Of a stretch of DNA of 64,000 nucleotides, positions 30,953 to 40,147 are shown piece after piece. Each line of letters starts with the position of its first letter. The first letter of the stretch is position 1. The position numbers and the translations under genes are program-made. The notes beneath the pieces are model-generated. The model saw only the letters and a list, made by a program, of their open reading frames with translations. It was not told the DNA's origin and did not search any database. The DNA comes from Mayamaea pseudoterrestris (lineage: Eukaryota; Bacillariophyta; Bacillariophyceae; Sellaphorales; Sellaphoraceae): assembly GCA_027923505.1 (NCBI GenBank), contig BROI01000001.1, forward strand, positions 838,501 through 902,500. Reading direction: 5' to 3'.

Positions 30953-31534
30953 ATGTCGTCGACACTGACTGCTTCCGAAACGACCATTTCTCTCAAAGAC
31001 ATACAACAAGCCAACTTGCGACACGAGGGTCAAATACAAATTCGAGAGACTATAAACAAGGGATGGGGTGTCTTTTCGTTACAAAAGTTTCAAAGAGGCG
31101 ACCTCGTCTTGCGAGCCAAAGGCTTACAGACGTTTACACATGCCAATTCGCACACTATTCAAACCAATTGGCATACTCATGTCATTATGAATCTACCATG
31201 CTTGCTCCTCAACCATGTTTGCAATAGCGCCAATTTGGTAGCTCGCCGGAACGTTGACGGTGCCTACGACTTTTATGCGCATTCCGACATTGTTCCAAGC
31301 GACGAATTCACCTTTGACTACGAAACCACCGAGTACGAGCTGCAGAGTGCGTTTGACTGCCATTGCGGCGATGAAGATTGCCGCAAGCGACTAAAGGGAT
31401 TCAAGTATCATGGTGAAGATGTTTTGCGAGTGTTTGGAAGAGAATATGTCGCGCAATATCTACTGCAAGGCGACAATGACGACGATGAAGCACACGAACA
31501 TGCAACGACCGACGCGGCGGCAGCGCATGGCTAA
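30953..31534 (+). CDS. Small SET-domain protein with post-SET motif
   Basis: From the ATG at 30953 the protein has 193 residues. A reduced SET fold runs from NKGWGVFSLQKFQRGDLVLRA to DEFTFDYETTEYE. In the middle LLNHVCNSAN stands in place of the usual N-H-S-C-x-P-N. A CHCGDEDCRKRLKG post-SET motif and a C-terminal Asp/His/Ala-rich tail follow. Stand-alone SET proteins of this size are common in diatoms and oomycetes; targets are unknown. An upstream in-frame ATG at 30815 (MRRLAVSMTKRLASN) would add a basic, mitochondrion-like presequence, so the start is uncertain. Confidence 0.7.
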   Translation: MSSTLTASETTISLKDIQQANLRHEGQIQIRETINKGWGVFSLQKFQRGDLVLRAKGLQTFTHANSHTIQTNWHTHVIMNLPCLLLNHVCNSANLVARRNVDGAYDFYAHSDIVPSDEFTFDYETTEYELQSAFDCHCGDEDCRKRLKGFKYHGEDVLRVFGREYVAQYLLQGDNDDDEAHEHATTDAAAAHG

Positions 31535-31694
31535 CAATGTAACAAGCATGCTGCCTTGTGCAAATGCAGATGTATACGCATAGACTATCGCTAGTAATTC
31601 ATTTTTTGGTTATCAGTTGTATATGGAACATGCAGTTTGTCGATCCTTGTTTTCACTCGCACTGCGGACCGTCATCGTCGAAATTCCCTTGCAA

Positions 31695-32255
31695 TCAGTC
31701 TCCTTGGCCCGACAACGACAAACCTTCTTCGTTGCCAGTAGCAATAGGATTCGACGTGCCGAGCCAGCTAGTATCGTCTTGCTCCGCATTTGCCGCTCGC
31801 ATCGAATGAACAAAGACGCCAATGACAATAATGACTGGAACGATGCAGCAGAGAAAGATTGAGCCAATCACTGTCCAGGTCAAGCTCTTGGTTGGACAAG
31901 AAACTTTTGGAGCTAGGACAGTCGTCGTGGCCGACTCCATCTTGTCGTCGTCGCGGCTTGCGGCAACATGGCCGCTCGTATAAACTTCCATGTCGACGCC
32001 GGAAGGAGGCGGAACGAAATATGATTCGGTCGGCCTGCGAGCGTGATTGACGGATGAAGAGGAAGTAAATACTGGACTGGTTTGAGAAAAAATGGGAGAG
32101 GTGGCCATGCTCATTTCTTCGTCGTCATTTTCGAGCGGAATCAGCAAGTCGCTCATCGTCACGATTGGAGACTCGAGGATTTCATCGTATGGAGCAAGGC
32201 TCCGTTCATCGCTGATCATGTCGCTAGCACTCAGTGAAGGGTCTTCGGACATCAT
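31695..32255 (-). CDS. One-span membrane protein, member 1 of a four-gene array
   Basis: The protein has 186 residues. An acidic, Ser/Thr-rich head (about 1-120; MMSEDPSLSASDM) is followed by one hydrophobic segment, VIGSIFLCCIVPVIIVIGVFV, and a short acidic tail ending in LSLSGQGD. The CC-x-VP-x-II core of the membrane segment is shared with the next genes on the same strand (33422, 34533 and 36194 starts). There is no signal peptide, so it is probably inserted by the hydrophobic segment itself. The two Cys at the membrane face could be palmitoylated. I do not recognise the family. Confidence 0.7.
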   Translation of the reverse strand: MMSEDPSLSASDMISDERSLAPYDEILESPIVTMSDLLIPLENDDEEMSMATSPIFSQTSPVFTSSSSVNHARRPTESYFVPPPSGVDMEVYTSGHVAASRDDDKMESATTTVLAPKVSCPTKSLTWTVIGSIFLCCIVPVIIVIGVFVHSMRAANAEQDDTSWLGTSNPIATGNEEGLSLSGQGD

Positions 32256-32972
32256 CTTGATAGTTTAATTGTACTTTAGTAATTACAAGAGACCGCGGCA
32301 AGGCCAATCAATGACAAGGAGTGATTGATGCGAATCTGCTCGTCAATTTTGTGCGACGTTTTTATCGCGACGAAAGCTAAGTACCGCTAAGACAGTGTTT
32401 GTCATCGAACTTCGCGACTCGACGCCGACCGCCGACCGCCGACCGCCATGGCATCGTTAAAAATCAGCTCCATGTGATACACTTAAATGAGTGCGTGGCA
32501 ATTTTATTCGATATTTGAGACCTACTAAAGCATCAGACGATACGTGCCCAGTCTTGGTCGATTTGAGACCGTATTTTGTCCTGTAAGGGGCCCACGAAAA
32601 TGCGTCTGCTTGTCGGAACGAGTGCTCACAGTCAATATGACGACGAGCAAAAGCCATAATTACAATACAATCCGCGCCAGACATCGGCCATGATTCAAGT
32701 TGTATTGAAAAGTTGCTTGCGTGTGTGGATGTTATTTAGTCCATGTCGCTAGATTATGGCCATCGTCCAAGCCATAAGCAGGTCGAACGACAAAGACGAC
32801 GCTTATACCGTAGCGACTACTGTATCATAAGTACGCCTACAGAAACATCAATAAGCATCGAATATATACTAATTATTAGAAATAGGCCTTCAAGGGAAGA
32901 GTAGCTCCTGCCGTAGCTGAGACGAGATAGCATGCTGCCGACCAAACCATGCAATGCAAACCAATGCTGCAC
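32256..32972. other. Intergenic stretch in the membrane-protein array
   Basis: This 717-bp stretch holds a GCCGACC trimer (about 32422-32445) and no supported gene. A 75-residue minus-strand frame at 32457-32684 has no family resemblance. Promoter of member 1 and 3' flank of member 2 are expected here. Confidence 0.4.
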
Positions 32973-33422
32973 CTATTCGTCTCGCGAAACTTGCGCGTAC
33001 CAGACGATAAGGATTGGAATAATAACTGGAACAGTGCAACAGAAGAAGACACACAAAATAATTGGCAAGACGACACTCTCCGCCGTGCTGGCGCGACTGA
33101 AAGAAGCTGGCGCCTGTTCGGGAAGGTGCTCTTTCTTGCGGAACGTGGGTTCCTTTACTTTCTCCGACTTGCACTCCAAGTCTTCGTCGCCAACATCGAG
33201 AGGATTCCAATTACTCGAGACATAGGAGACAGCGTCAGGTGCAGTCTCCTCATCGTCACTACTGCTGCTGCTATTGCTGAAGAATGTTCGAGTTGGCGGC
33301 ATGGTCATGAAGGAAGGAAATGGAAATGGTGTCGTCGGGCACTCGTCGTCTTCCGTATCCGAGTCGGACTTGACGGCAGCGCGACCGTCGTAGCTGGAGG
33401 AAGAGGACGTCAAGAAGGACAT
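32973..33422 (-). CDS. One-span membrane protein, member 2 of a four-gene array
   Basis: From the ATG at 33422 the protein has 149 residues; another in-frame ATG lies at 33494. The head is Ser/Asp-rich (SSSSSYDGR, SDSDTEDDE) and the single hydrophobic segment is VVLPIILCVFFCCTVPVIIPIL, followed by WYAQVSRDE. The FCC-x-VPVII core equals that of member 1. As in member 1, the acidic head should face the cytosol if the basic-inside rule holds only weakly, so topology is uncertain. Unknown function. Confidence 0.65.
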   Translation of the reverse strand: MSFLTSSSSSYDGRAAVKSDSDTEDDECPTTPFPFPSFMTMPPTRTFFSNSSSSSDDEETAPDAVSYVSSNWNPLDVGDEDLECKSEKVKEPTFRKKEHLPEQAPASFSRASTAESVVLPIILCVFFCCTVPVIIPILIVWYAQVSRDE

Positions 33423-33494
33423 TGTTGCGATGAGAGGGCTTTGCTGCTTTATAACGATGACGCCGACAGCAATCATGCCATGGTGCAATGACAA

Positions 33495-33948
33495 TTCATG
33501 AAACGATTTTAGGGCGCACGCGTCGCATCGAAACGAGTTTTAGCTATTTCACTCAAAACGATGTCGCATTCTAAGCTCATTGCTTTGCTGTACTCTTCTA
33601 GCATCCGAAGTAAATATCATAGCTTACACGAGGATAAAATCAAAACATCGAGCTAGAGTTAACTTGAATGCAAAAACGTGATGTAATGTTGCGATTGATG
33701 AGCCATGGTGCCGCTATAAGCGCAGTTGTAATACGTTGACCGCGAAGAGATGAATAGCACATTGCCAGTATGTGCTCATGGCAAGTTGTCCTTGTAATGT
33801 TGCTCAATGTCTGCTTGTGTCTCGCCGATAGCTGGTGCGTCTCCACTATTTTCGAGTATATCTAACGCTGTGCATCCACTCGCGCCAACCAGAAAGATTG
33901 CAAATGTTGCTGTTCGATGAGAGCCTCTTGCATTACCCAGCGGCCTAC
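33495..33948. other. Intergenic stretch in the membrane-protein array
   Basis: This 454-bp stretch lies between members 2 and 3 and should hold the promoter of member 2 and the 3' flank of member 3. I see no supported gene or repeat. Confidence 0.4.
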
Positions 33949-34533
33949 CTATAGATGAAGATTGCTTCCTGAAAGGCCATCCGTCACCTTCAAGCCACTA
34001 CTTTCAAAGCCGTCATCCAGAAATCGCATGAAATCGTCATCATGAGCATGCTGGGCATGCTTCGCCGTTTCCTCGTCGTACAAGCCAAGCGCCAATAATG
34101 GAACCGCAGCGACGCAAAGCAAGCAGAGGATGCAGCCAATGTTGACACCTCGAGGCTCCGGTTCACCAGCGTGTTGACGACGACGATACTGCGCTGCGAT
34201 GACTTCGAGAATCGATTTTCTATGCGTTGGCGAGTCTTGCTGGCTTATACTGTCTTCTGGTTGCTGGCTTATACTGTTTTCTGATGGCTGCTGCTGGTCT
34301 TGCTGTTGTGGCTGCTCTGATTCAGTCGAAGTGGAGGGAGGAAGAGGAGTCGCAGTTGATGCGATTGATTCTATGTCGTCGCCGATCAATTGCTGCGTGA
34401 ACAAGTCATTCGATGGGCTTGTCGCGATTGACACTTCCTCGATCGCCTCAGTCCCATACTCTACCGACAAATTGCTGGCTGCGGCATGGCTGCAGTCCAT
34501 GATTGTTGCATTTTTGGAGGAAAGATCCGTCAT
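33949..34533 (-). CDS. One-span membrane protein, member 3 of a four-gene array
   Basis: From the ATG at 34533 (MTDLSSKNATIMD) the protein has 194 residues. An upstream in-frame ATG at 34665 is possible. The head is acidic with a Gln/Ser-rich part holding two short units, SENSISQQ and PEDSISQQ. A basic patch (RRRQHAGEPEPRG) precedes the hydrophobic segment IGCILCLLCVAAVPLLALGLY. The tail is longer than in the others (about 50 residues), His/Asp-rich. The C-x-x-C-x-x-C and VP core relate it to its neighbours, though more distantly. Confidence 0.65.
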   Translation of the reverse strand: MTDLSSKNATIMDCSHAAASNLSVEYGTEAIEEVSIATSPSNDLFTQQLIGDDIESIASTATPLPPSTSTESEQPQQQDQQQPSENSISQQPEDSISQQDSPTHRKSILEVIAAQYRRRQHAGEPEPRGVNIGCILCLLCVAAVPLLALGLYDEETAKHAQHAHDDDFMRFLDDGFESSGLKVTDGLSGSNLHL

Positions 34534-34665
34534 GGTGCGCGATGCGCGATGGCTGAATCTTGGAAACAGGTGCGAAGAATGAGGCGGCCTCCAAAGCAAC
34601 AGACAACTGAAATCACGGTTCCAGCGGCAAAGGATCAGTTCGAGCGGAAAGAGGCTAGAAGTCAC

Positions 34666-35492
34666 TCAGGTCAACTGTAACTGACAATCGAGGATCCTTG
34701 TGCTTTTGTTGTTGCTTGTTTGATTTGTTGCTGCAGAAGGGTTGTCAAAACCGAACCTCGAGCTCGAGCACGCATCCGCACGCGCCAGCTTATTGCGCAA
34801 TGCCTGAGCGACATGATCTTTCATGATGGCATTCCATGCTTCCATTATTTGTTTGGTGAAAACTCCCATGCTGCTTGGCGCATGGTATCTCGCTTCACTT
34901 TACTTTAGCTACACAACATATACAAGTGCAAGTGCAATACCAAGCACGAAAGAGGATGTATACCCTCTGTTAATGGTTAGAGGTTAGAGTCAGACAGAAG
35001 CGAAGGAATTATTAGATGGATGCCCGACAATGGAGGCGTTGCGGAAGGCAGATGAAGCGGGACACTCCACAAGTTTCAAACTATCGGGCTAGAAGACCAA
35101 GCAAGGATTGACAAGGATTATCAAGGTTTACGATGATGGCGTACTGATGGCTTCGGATCGACCGCCACTTGCTCGTTTGCCAACAGACTTTGAGGATCTT
35201 CTCAATGTTTGATGCCGGTAGTGGCTATGGGAAAGGGGCGTAAAGTGTTTATGCTATATGGTGGCTCCTTTTCGCTTGTTTATTATCGCCCGATCAATAC
35301 ACTTGCAGAGTAGCTACGTATGACATAAGCGTTATCATGTTTGTCTAATCTATTAGAGTAAAGCAGAAGCGACAGAAACCTTGGCTCTTAGGCTCTTAGT
35401 TCTCGCAAAGGCTTGCCGTATCAAAAGCATCACCAGGAATTCTGTAATATCTAGCATACCGTCCGGTACTACCGATAAATGACTGTTCTTTA
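34666..35492. other. Longest gap in the membrane-protein array
   Basis: This 827-bp stretch holds small direct repeats (GGTTAGAGGTTAGAG near 34976, GGCTCTTAGGCTCTTAG near 35385) and no supported gene. A 67-residue minus-strand frame at 34666-34869 has no family resemblance. Confidence 0.4.
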
Positions 35493-36194
35493 TCATCTTG
35501 TTCCATTATAGTAGAGAAACCCGTCGTCATGCATCGTTTGCGTCATATTGTCATTCATGTACATTAAATCATCGTCCCACGACGAGACGGGATTTTCAGC
35601 CGTCTGCTGACTCTGCCGAAAGGCTCCCAATACGATAATGAGTGGAAGAATGCAGCAAAGGCAAAATACAATGGCCGCGGTTGCCGCAAGGCTTCCGCAG
35701 ATAATGCAGCCAGTCCTGCGGTGGCGACGTCCAGCGCTTGCCGGTGGCGGCGGCGCTGGATATTGATGCGTCGTGGTAATGGTTGTCACGTGTGGAGTCG
35801 GCGAACTAGTAGCTGCTGCTGCGTCCGAGGAAGAATATCCTGATGCTGTATTTGGTTGAAACTGCTCCGGTGTCGTCATTGATGAATGATGCATTGGCCC
35901 AAGACTCGCAGAACCAACGGTGGGCGTCGCCGTTGGCATTAGACTATTGGCAAAGGTAGGTGGTCCATGAACTGCTCCATGCGATGGCGCATACCTCAGA
36001 TCCTCCTCCTCGCCAGCCAATGGAAACGCCGTAGCGACGGGCAAGTCGTCTTGGTTGCGGCCATTGTTGTCCTCGTCTGTGGCAACTGCAGCCGTTGGAA
36101 GGTACTCGGGCGAGACGGCATATTCGGCGTCGTAATTTGCTCGGTTTGTAGAGTTCGAGTTGCCCTTGTTGTTACTGCTGGATGGAAATGTCAT
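35493..36194 (-). CDS. One-span membrane protein, member 4 of a four-gene array
   Basis: The protein has 233 residues. The head is Asn/Ser/Thr/Pro-rich with HQYPAPPPPASAG, then a basic patch (GRRHRRTG) and the hydrophobic segment CIICGSLAATAAIVFCLCCILPLIIVLGAF, read here as two adjoining parts. A Ser/Asp/Met-rich tail follows (VSSWDDDLMYMNDN). The LCC-x-LPLII core matches members 1 and 2, and the SSWDDD tail recalls the QDDTSW tail of member 1. Function unknown. Confidence 0.7.
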   Translation of the reverse strand: MTFPSSSNNKGNSNSTNRANYDAEYAVSPEYLPTAAVATDEDNNGRNQDDLPVATAFPLAGEEEDLRYAPSHGAVHGPPTFANSLMPTATPTVGSASLGPMHHSSMTTPEQFQPNTASGYSSSDAAAATSSPTPHVTTITTTHQYPAPPPPASAGRRHRRTGCIICGSLAATAAIVFCLCCILPLIIVLGAFRQSQQTAENPVSSWDDDLMYMNDNMTQTMHDDGFLYYNGTR

Positions 36195-36651
36195 GCTTGA
36201 AAATGTTAGCGTGACAATGGATTGAATGGAGGGACAAATCTGGGATCAAATCTGGGTGGACGGGTCATCATCGTGGTGCAAGTCTCTTGCTCGTTCGGAA
36301 GAACGCATCGCATCGTGTCGCACAGGTTCTAAGAAGCATTAAGAAAGCACAGCCGCCATTTCCAAGATGGATATCACGCTCCGCCCGTTTCAAGAAGCCG
36401 TGGGCCACTTCGCTCCACAAAACCCTTCTCTCCTCGTGTATATATCCACGCTAAACACCTTGTTCGCTCTCGTTCTAGACCTTTTGTTTGCACTTGTTTC
36501 GCAATCAATCAACAAAACGCAGCAGTGACAAGAAACAATTTCTCTGATTGAACTACTAAGCTCCGTTCGCACACGAACCTTTTTTGGATTTAGCAGCAGC
36601 GCAGCAACAGCGTCTGCATACACGCAGCAACTTATTATTAGCACGAGCACC
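36195..36651. other. Divergent promoter region
   Basis: This 457-bp stretch lies between member 4 of the membrane array (minus) and the first Tudor-like gene (plus) and should hold both promoters. I see no gene in it. Confidence 0.4.
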
Positions 36652-38277
36652 ATGAGCGACTTGCCCAATATTTTTTCGTTGGAAACGCCGCGCGTCTCTC
36701 GATTCTTTCGCGGCGTGGACGAGAACGGCAAGCCATACGAAGGCTGGTTCGACGGAACCGTTGTCAAGTACGAACATGAATTATATCGAGTGGAGTATGA
36801 CGACGGCGACGCGGAGGATATGGACTTGCTGGAAGTTTTGGAGGCGGCTGCTTATTACTATGTTCCGTCTTCGCGACCGCAAATGATTTCGTCGAGGCGC
36901 CGGGGACGTCCGAAGAAAGTGAACATGGTGTCGGAGGATGACAATGTCAAGACAGTCGCGAAGCGAAAGCGTAAACTGGAGGCAGGCGCGTCGAAAACAA
37001 GCAAAAGCAAAAACACTGCTGATCAAGAAGACGTCACGCTGGATGATGATGACGATAGTGACATGGAAGATGCTGATACAGACGCGAAACAAGGCCGCGC
37101 CAGCCGTTCCAAGGCCGCGAAAACGCAGACAATTCGGCGCAACGTTCGAAAGGGCAAGATTAAGGTAGACGATGACACCTCTGGCATGGACACTGATGGA
37201 ATTGAAGACGAAGACAATGACGAAGAAGCCAGCCAGGGCTCTCTTGATAGCAATATCGTCAAGGAAATTTTGGAAGACTCTGACGAATTGAACTTGGAGG
37301 AGGAACATGAATCCGAGGATGAAGACTGGCACAAGGCAACGGCACCAAGGAAGACTCCAACAAAGCGTCAAAAGCCAAAGGATGCTGCCAGCCCAAGCAA
37401 GGGAAAGGCTAGTTCAGATAGAAAGGCTAACGCCAAGGAGCTTGACGATTACACCGATTCGGACGATGACGAATGGTTTGAGAAAAATTTGCCAAGTTTA
37501 AAAAGCCCTCTCGGCAAACGTCAAAAGTCGACAGCAGCCAGCTCGAACAAAAAGAGTGCTTCCAAGGATTCTGCGGATGCTTCAGCGGACGATGAAGATT
37601 GGCTAGAGGCACACGGGCCTGGTAAACACACCCCAACGAAACGTCAAATGGCAATGGAAGCAGCCGCCAGCCCACTTAAAAAGCTTGATGTTGAGGAAGC
37701 TGCCGCTGACTCGGCCGATGAGGCGAAAGAGTCAAGTAAAGACACATCTACGAAGCGGACCGAGTCGGACACAAAGGTGGGTGCCACGGAACCGGCGGCT
37801 GCCGCCGTTGCTTCAACCGATACTACTAGTGTTAAAGACGATAACACGAAAGAGCCGCCGGCAGCGGCTGCTGTTGCGATAACTGTAGGAATGGAAGTTG
37901 TCGAGTCGCAAATGGCATCATTTGTCGGCGAAGAGGCACCATTAAAAAACGATCCCGTTCTTGACGAAGGATGGATTCGTTTACGAACTGAAGTCAAGAG
38001 CCATGATTTGCCCAAGAAACTTCCAGACATTTTGCTTTTGATGGACGAATTTTTCCCGGGAAATTCGTATCACGAAAAGCTTTGGACTGCGCCCACTGGC
38101 ACGTATCAAGGCACCAATGTATCGGGGAAGCGCACGCGTGACCGCCTCCGCAAGCTCCAAGATGACGGCCATGCCGGAGTTGCCTGGCACGGAAAAAGCC
38201 AGGAATGGGTGCCGCAGACAAAGCGGGATCTTGAGGCATTCTTTCAAGTGTTGATGGATCTTGCCGCGTCGTGTTGA
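36652..38277 (+). CDS. Tudor-like protein with a conserved C-terminal module, paralogue 1
   Basis: The protein has 541 residues. Residues about 10-60 form a Tudor/PTM-like fold: RVSRFFRG, GKPYEGWFDGTVVKY and YRVEYDDGDAEDMD, a pattern typical of chromatin readers. Residues 75-430 are charged and disordered, with acidic runs and repeated TPTKRQ blocks (PRKTPTKRQK, KHTPTKRQMA). The last 110 residues form a module shared with the next gene: WIR-x-RTEV, L-x-LMDE-x-FPG-x-x-YH-x-KLWT, TRD-x-LR-x-L, AWH and PQTK-x-DLE-x-F. I do not know that module from named families. A nuclear role is likely. Confidence 0.75.
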   Translation: MSDLPNIFSLETPRVSRFFRGVDENGKPYEGWFDGTVVKYEHELYRVEYDDGDAEDMDLLEVLEAAAYYYVPSSRPQMISSRRRGRPKKVNMVSEDDNVKTVAKRKRKLEAGASKTSKSKNTADQEDVTLDDDDDSDMEDADTDAKQGRASRSKAAKTQTIRRNVRKGKIKVDDDTSGMDTDGIEDEDNDEEASQGSLDSNIVKEILEDSDELNLEEEHESEDEDWHKATAPRKTPTKRQKPKDAASPSKGKASSDRKANAKELDDYTDSDDDEWFEKNLPSLKSPLGKRQKSTAASSNKKSASKDSADASADDEDWLEAHGPGKHTPTKRQMAMEAAASPLKKLDVEEAAADSADEAKESSKDTSTKRTESDTKVGATEPAAAAVASTDTTSVKDDNTKEPPAAAAVAITVGMEVVESQMASFVGEEAPLKNDPVLDEGWIRLRTEVKSHDLPKKLPDILLLMDEFFPGNSYHEKLWTAPTGTYQGTNVSGKRTRDRLRKLQDDGHAGVAWHGKSQEWVPQTKRDLEAFFQVLMDLAASC

Positions 38278-38575
38278 TTGGATGTTTTGGGAGTCTTTTG
38301 GGTGTTCGATTTCCAGCTGCATTTGTCAGCACTTTCGAATGGCAGTAACATGAACCAATACGTTGTTTATTTACACTTACTATATGTGTTGTTAGACCAT
38401 AAAACATTTCTTGAGGTTGATTGACGATGCTTAGCTATTCGTCCCGCAAAACCGCGCGCCGGTGAGGTGTGTGACAACCGGCATGCCGGCTTGCGCGCAG
38501 ATTTGATGCGGATGCAGATTGATTTTGATGAAGATCTTTCGTTTGACTTTCGTGTGAGAGGACAACAGCAACAAT
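38278..38575. other. Gap between the two Tudor-like paralogues
   Basis: About 300 bp between tandem paralogues on the same strand. It should hold the promoter of the second gene. No gene or motif stands out. Confidence 0.4.
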
Positions 38576-38943
38576 TTATCCCCTCTTGATTACCAATCCA
38601 GAGCATGAGCGTCGTGACCGATATTTTTAGCTGCAGAACACCCCGTGTCTCTCGTTACTTTCGAGGAACGCACGCTGATGGAACACCTTACGATGACTGG
38701 TTCAATGGAACGGTTGCGAGCTTCAATAGCCAGCAAGGCTTGTATCTGATTCGCTATGATTATCCCCTCTTGATTACCAATCCAGAGCATGAGCGTCGTG
38801 ACCGATATTTTTAGCTGCAGAACACCCCGTGTCTCTCGTTACTTTCGAGGAACGCACGCTGATGGAACACCTTACGATGACTGGTTCAATGGAACGGTTG
38901 CGAGCTTCAATAGCCAGCAAGGCTTGTACCTGATTCGCTATGA
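38576..38943 (+). repeat. Tandem 184-bp duplication at the 5' end of paralogue 2
   Basis: Unit one is 38576-38759 and unit two 38760-38943. They differ by one base (TAT versus TAC in the GLYLIRY part). Each unit holds 29 bp of leader, the ATG and the first 51 or so codons. As 184 is not a multiple of three, the upstream ATG (38605) reads out of frame into unit two and stops after 69 residues. The near identity means a very recent event, a haplotype difference or an assembly error. Confidence 0.9.
38605..38814 (+). pseudogene. Duplicated, truncated 5' copy of paralogue 2
   Basis: The upstream unit of the 184-bp duplication gives a 69-residue frame. The first 52 residues equal the start of the next gene; the rest is leader sequence read in another frame. 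It holds most of the Tudor-like fold but nothing else. If transcription begins upstream of it, scanning ribosomes would meet this ATG first, so it could act as an inhibitory upstream frame. Confidence 0.7.
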
Positions 38944-39685
38944 CGATGGTGACATGGAGGAATTGAACATGTTGGAGGCGCTAGAAGCTGTGGCCTACTA
39001 CTATTATCCGGAAATGACGAGGCCGAACGTGGGTGGAAGTCGTGGCGGCCATGAGCACGGGCCTTCCAACTCGCGACAGGCTCCAGCTGCTCGAACCGTA
39101 ACGCCAGGACGTGTCAAAAGCAACTATGACAACCAAATCGAGTCGCTAGGAGGAAGAAGACTGGTCCAAAAGAGGATTTCGGATTTCACTCCGACGACTG
39201 ACCAAGACGATTCAGAGGAGGAAAGAATGTGCCAGCCACCACCTGGATACGAAAACGATTCAGGTGACGTTGAAAAAGTTGCTGCGAATGATGAAGGCTG
39301 GAACGTCGCGGCCACAAGGGATGGCGACGAAAGTCGTCGTGGTACCAAACGATCAGGCGATTTTGAAACACCGCCGCGTCGCATCGACCTATCGAATGGA
39401 TGGATTCGTTTCCGCACTGAAGTCAATCAGGACAACTTACCGCAAAATCTCCAGGATGTGTTGCACTTGATGGACGAACTCTTTCCTGGTCATGCATATC
39501 ATCGAAAGCTCTGGACTAAAGCAGCCATTGGAAACGGCCGCCCTGGAGTGGAAACGCGCGATACGCTCCGACTATTGCAGCGCCTTGGAAATCCAGGCAT
39601 GGCGTGGCACCTTACACAGCGAAGTTACGCCCCGCAGACGAAAGAAGATCTTGAGTCATTTATTCGTATTCTATTGGATTTGTAG
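38789..39685 (+). CDS. Tudor-like protein with a conserved C-terminal module, paralogue 2
   Basis: The protein has 298 residues. The head matches paralogue 1 (RVSRYFRG, GTPYDDWFNGTV, YLIRYDDGDMEELNMLEALEA). The C-terminal module is also shared (GWIRFRTEV, LMDELFPGHAYHRKLWT, PQTKEDLESF). The charged middle of paralogue 1 is reduced to about 130 residues. The pair arose by tandem duplication old enough for clear divergence. A nuclear chromatin or nucleic-acid role is inferred from the Tudor-like fold only. Start at 38789 is the ATG of the second duplicated unit. Confidence 0.75.
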   Translation: MSVVTDIFSCRTPRVSRYFRGTHADGTPYDDWFNGTVASFNSQQGLYLIRYDDGDMEELNMLEALEAVAYYYYPEMTRPNVGGSRGGHEHGPSNSRQAPAARTVTPGRVKSNYDNQIESLGGRRLVQKRISDFTPTTDQDDSEEERMCQPPPGYENDSGDVEKVAANDEGWNVAATRDGDESRRGTKRSGDFETPPRRIDLSNGWIRFRTEVNQDNLPQNLQDVLHLMDELFPGHAYHRKLWTKAAIGNGRPGVETRDTLRLLQRLGNPGMAWHLTQRSYAPQTKEDLESFIRILLDL

Positions 39686-40147
39686 AAAATATTGCTGATT
39701 CTTTGCATGTCTTGATGTTGGTCATGACACACCTTTACGAGCAATTGTGAAATGGCTCTCAGGTACATGGAAAAGGTAGACCGAATCTCTCATGGCCAAA
39801 GAGCTCACATACCAATGATATAATGTTCTAAAGTCATATTCTTTCCAGCCCCGATATCTGATGCATCTTCCATACCTTCTATTATGACGTACGCTGACGC
39901 TGGAATGTACTCGTAGCTAGTTCTTATACCGGTAAGACTTTCAAGGTTTTGGCATGGCCGGCGCACGTAACGCTTGCATGACCGGCTGGCTCGATGTCAC
40001 TTACGTTTCGCAATCGCTGGTTGGAGAGCGACACACAAATCGCTCACGCAGAAACGCGACAATCGCAACTTGGAAGCGTAAAAGAAAGAGACAAGTCTTG
40101 CAGACTTCAAACTTATATACCCCACTGACCCTCAAGCAATCTCCGAA
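39686..40147. other. Intergenic stretch with a TACCGGTA site
   Basis: This 462-bp stretch holds the 3' flank of paralogue 2 and the promoter of the RING gene. A TACCGGTA octamer lies at 39927-39934, about 215 bp before the RING gene start. No gene seen. Confidence 0.5.

Noticed and set aside
32422-32445. GCCGACC trimer as a regulatory array
   Set aside because: Three short units in GC-rich sequence can arise by slippage; nothing else supports a function.
38576-38943. The 184-bp repeat as a newborn intron
   Set aside because: Introns born by duplication usually need an AGGT inside the unit so that GT and AG remove exactly one unit. I see no AGGT in it.
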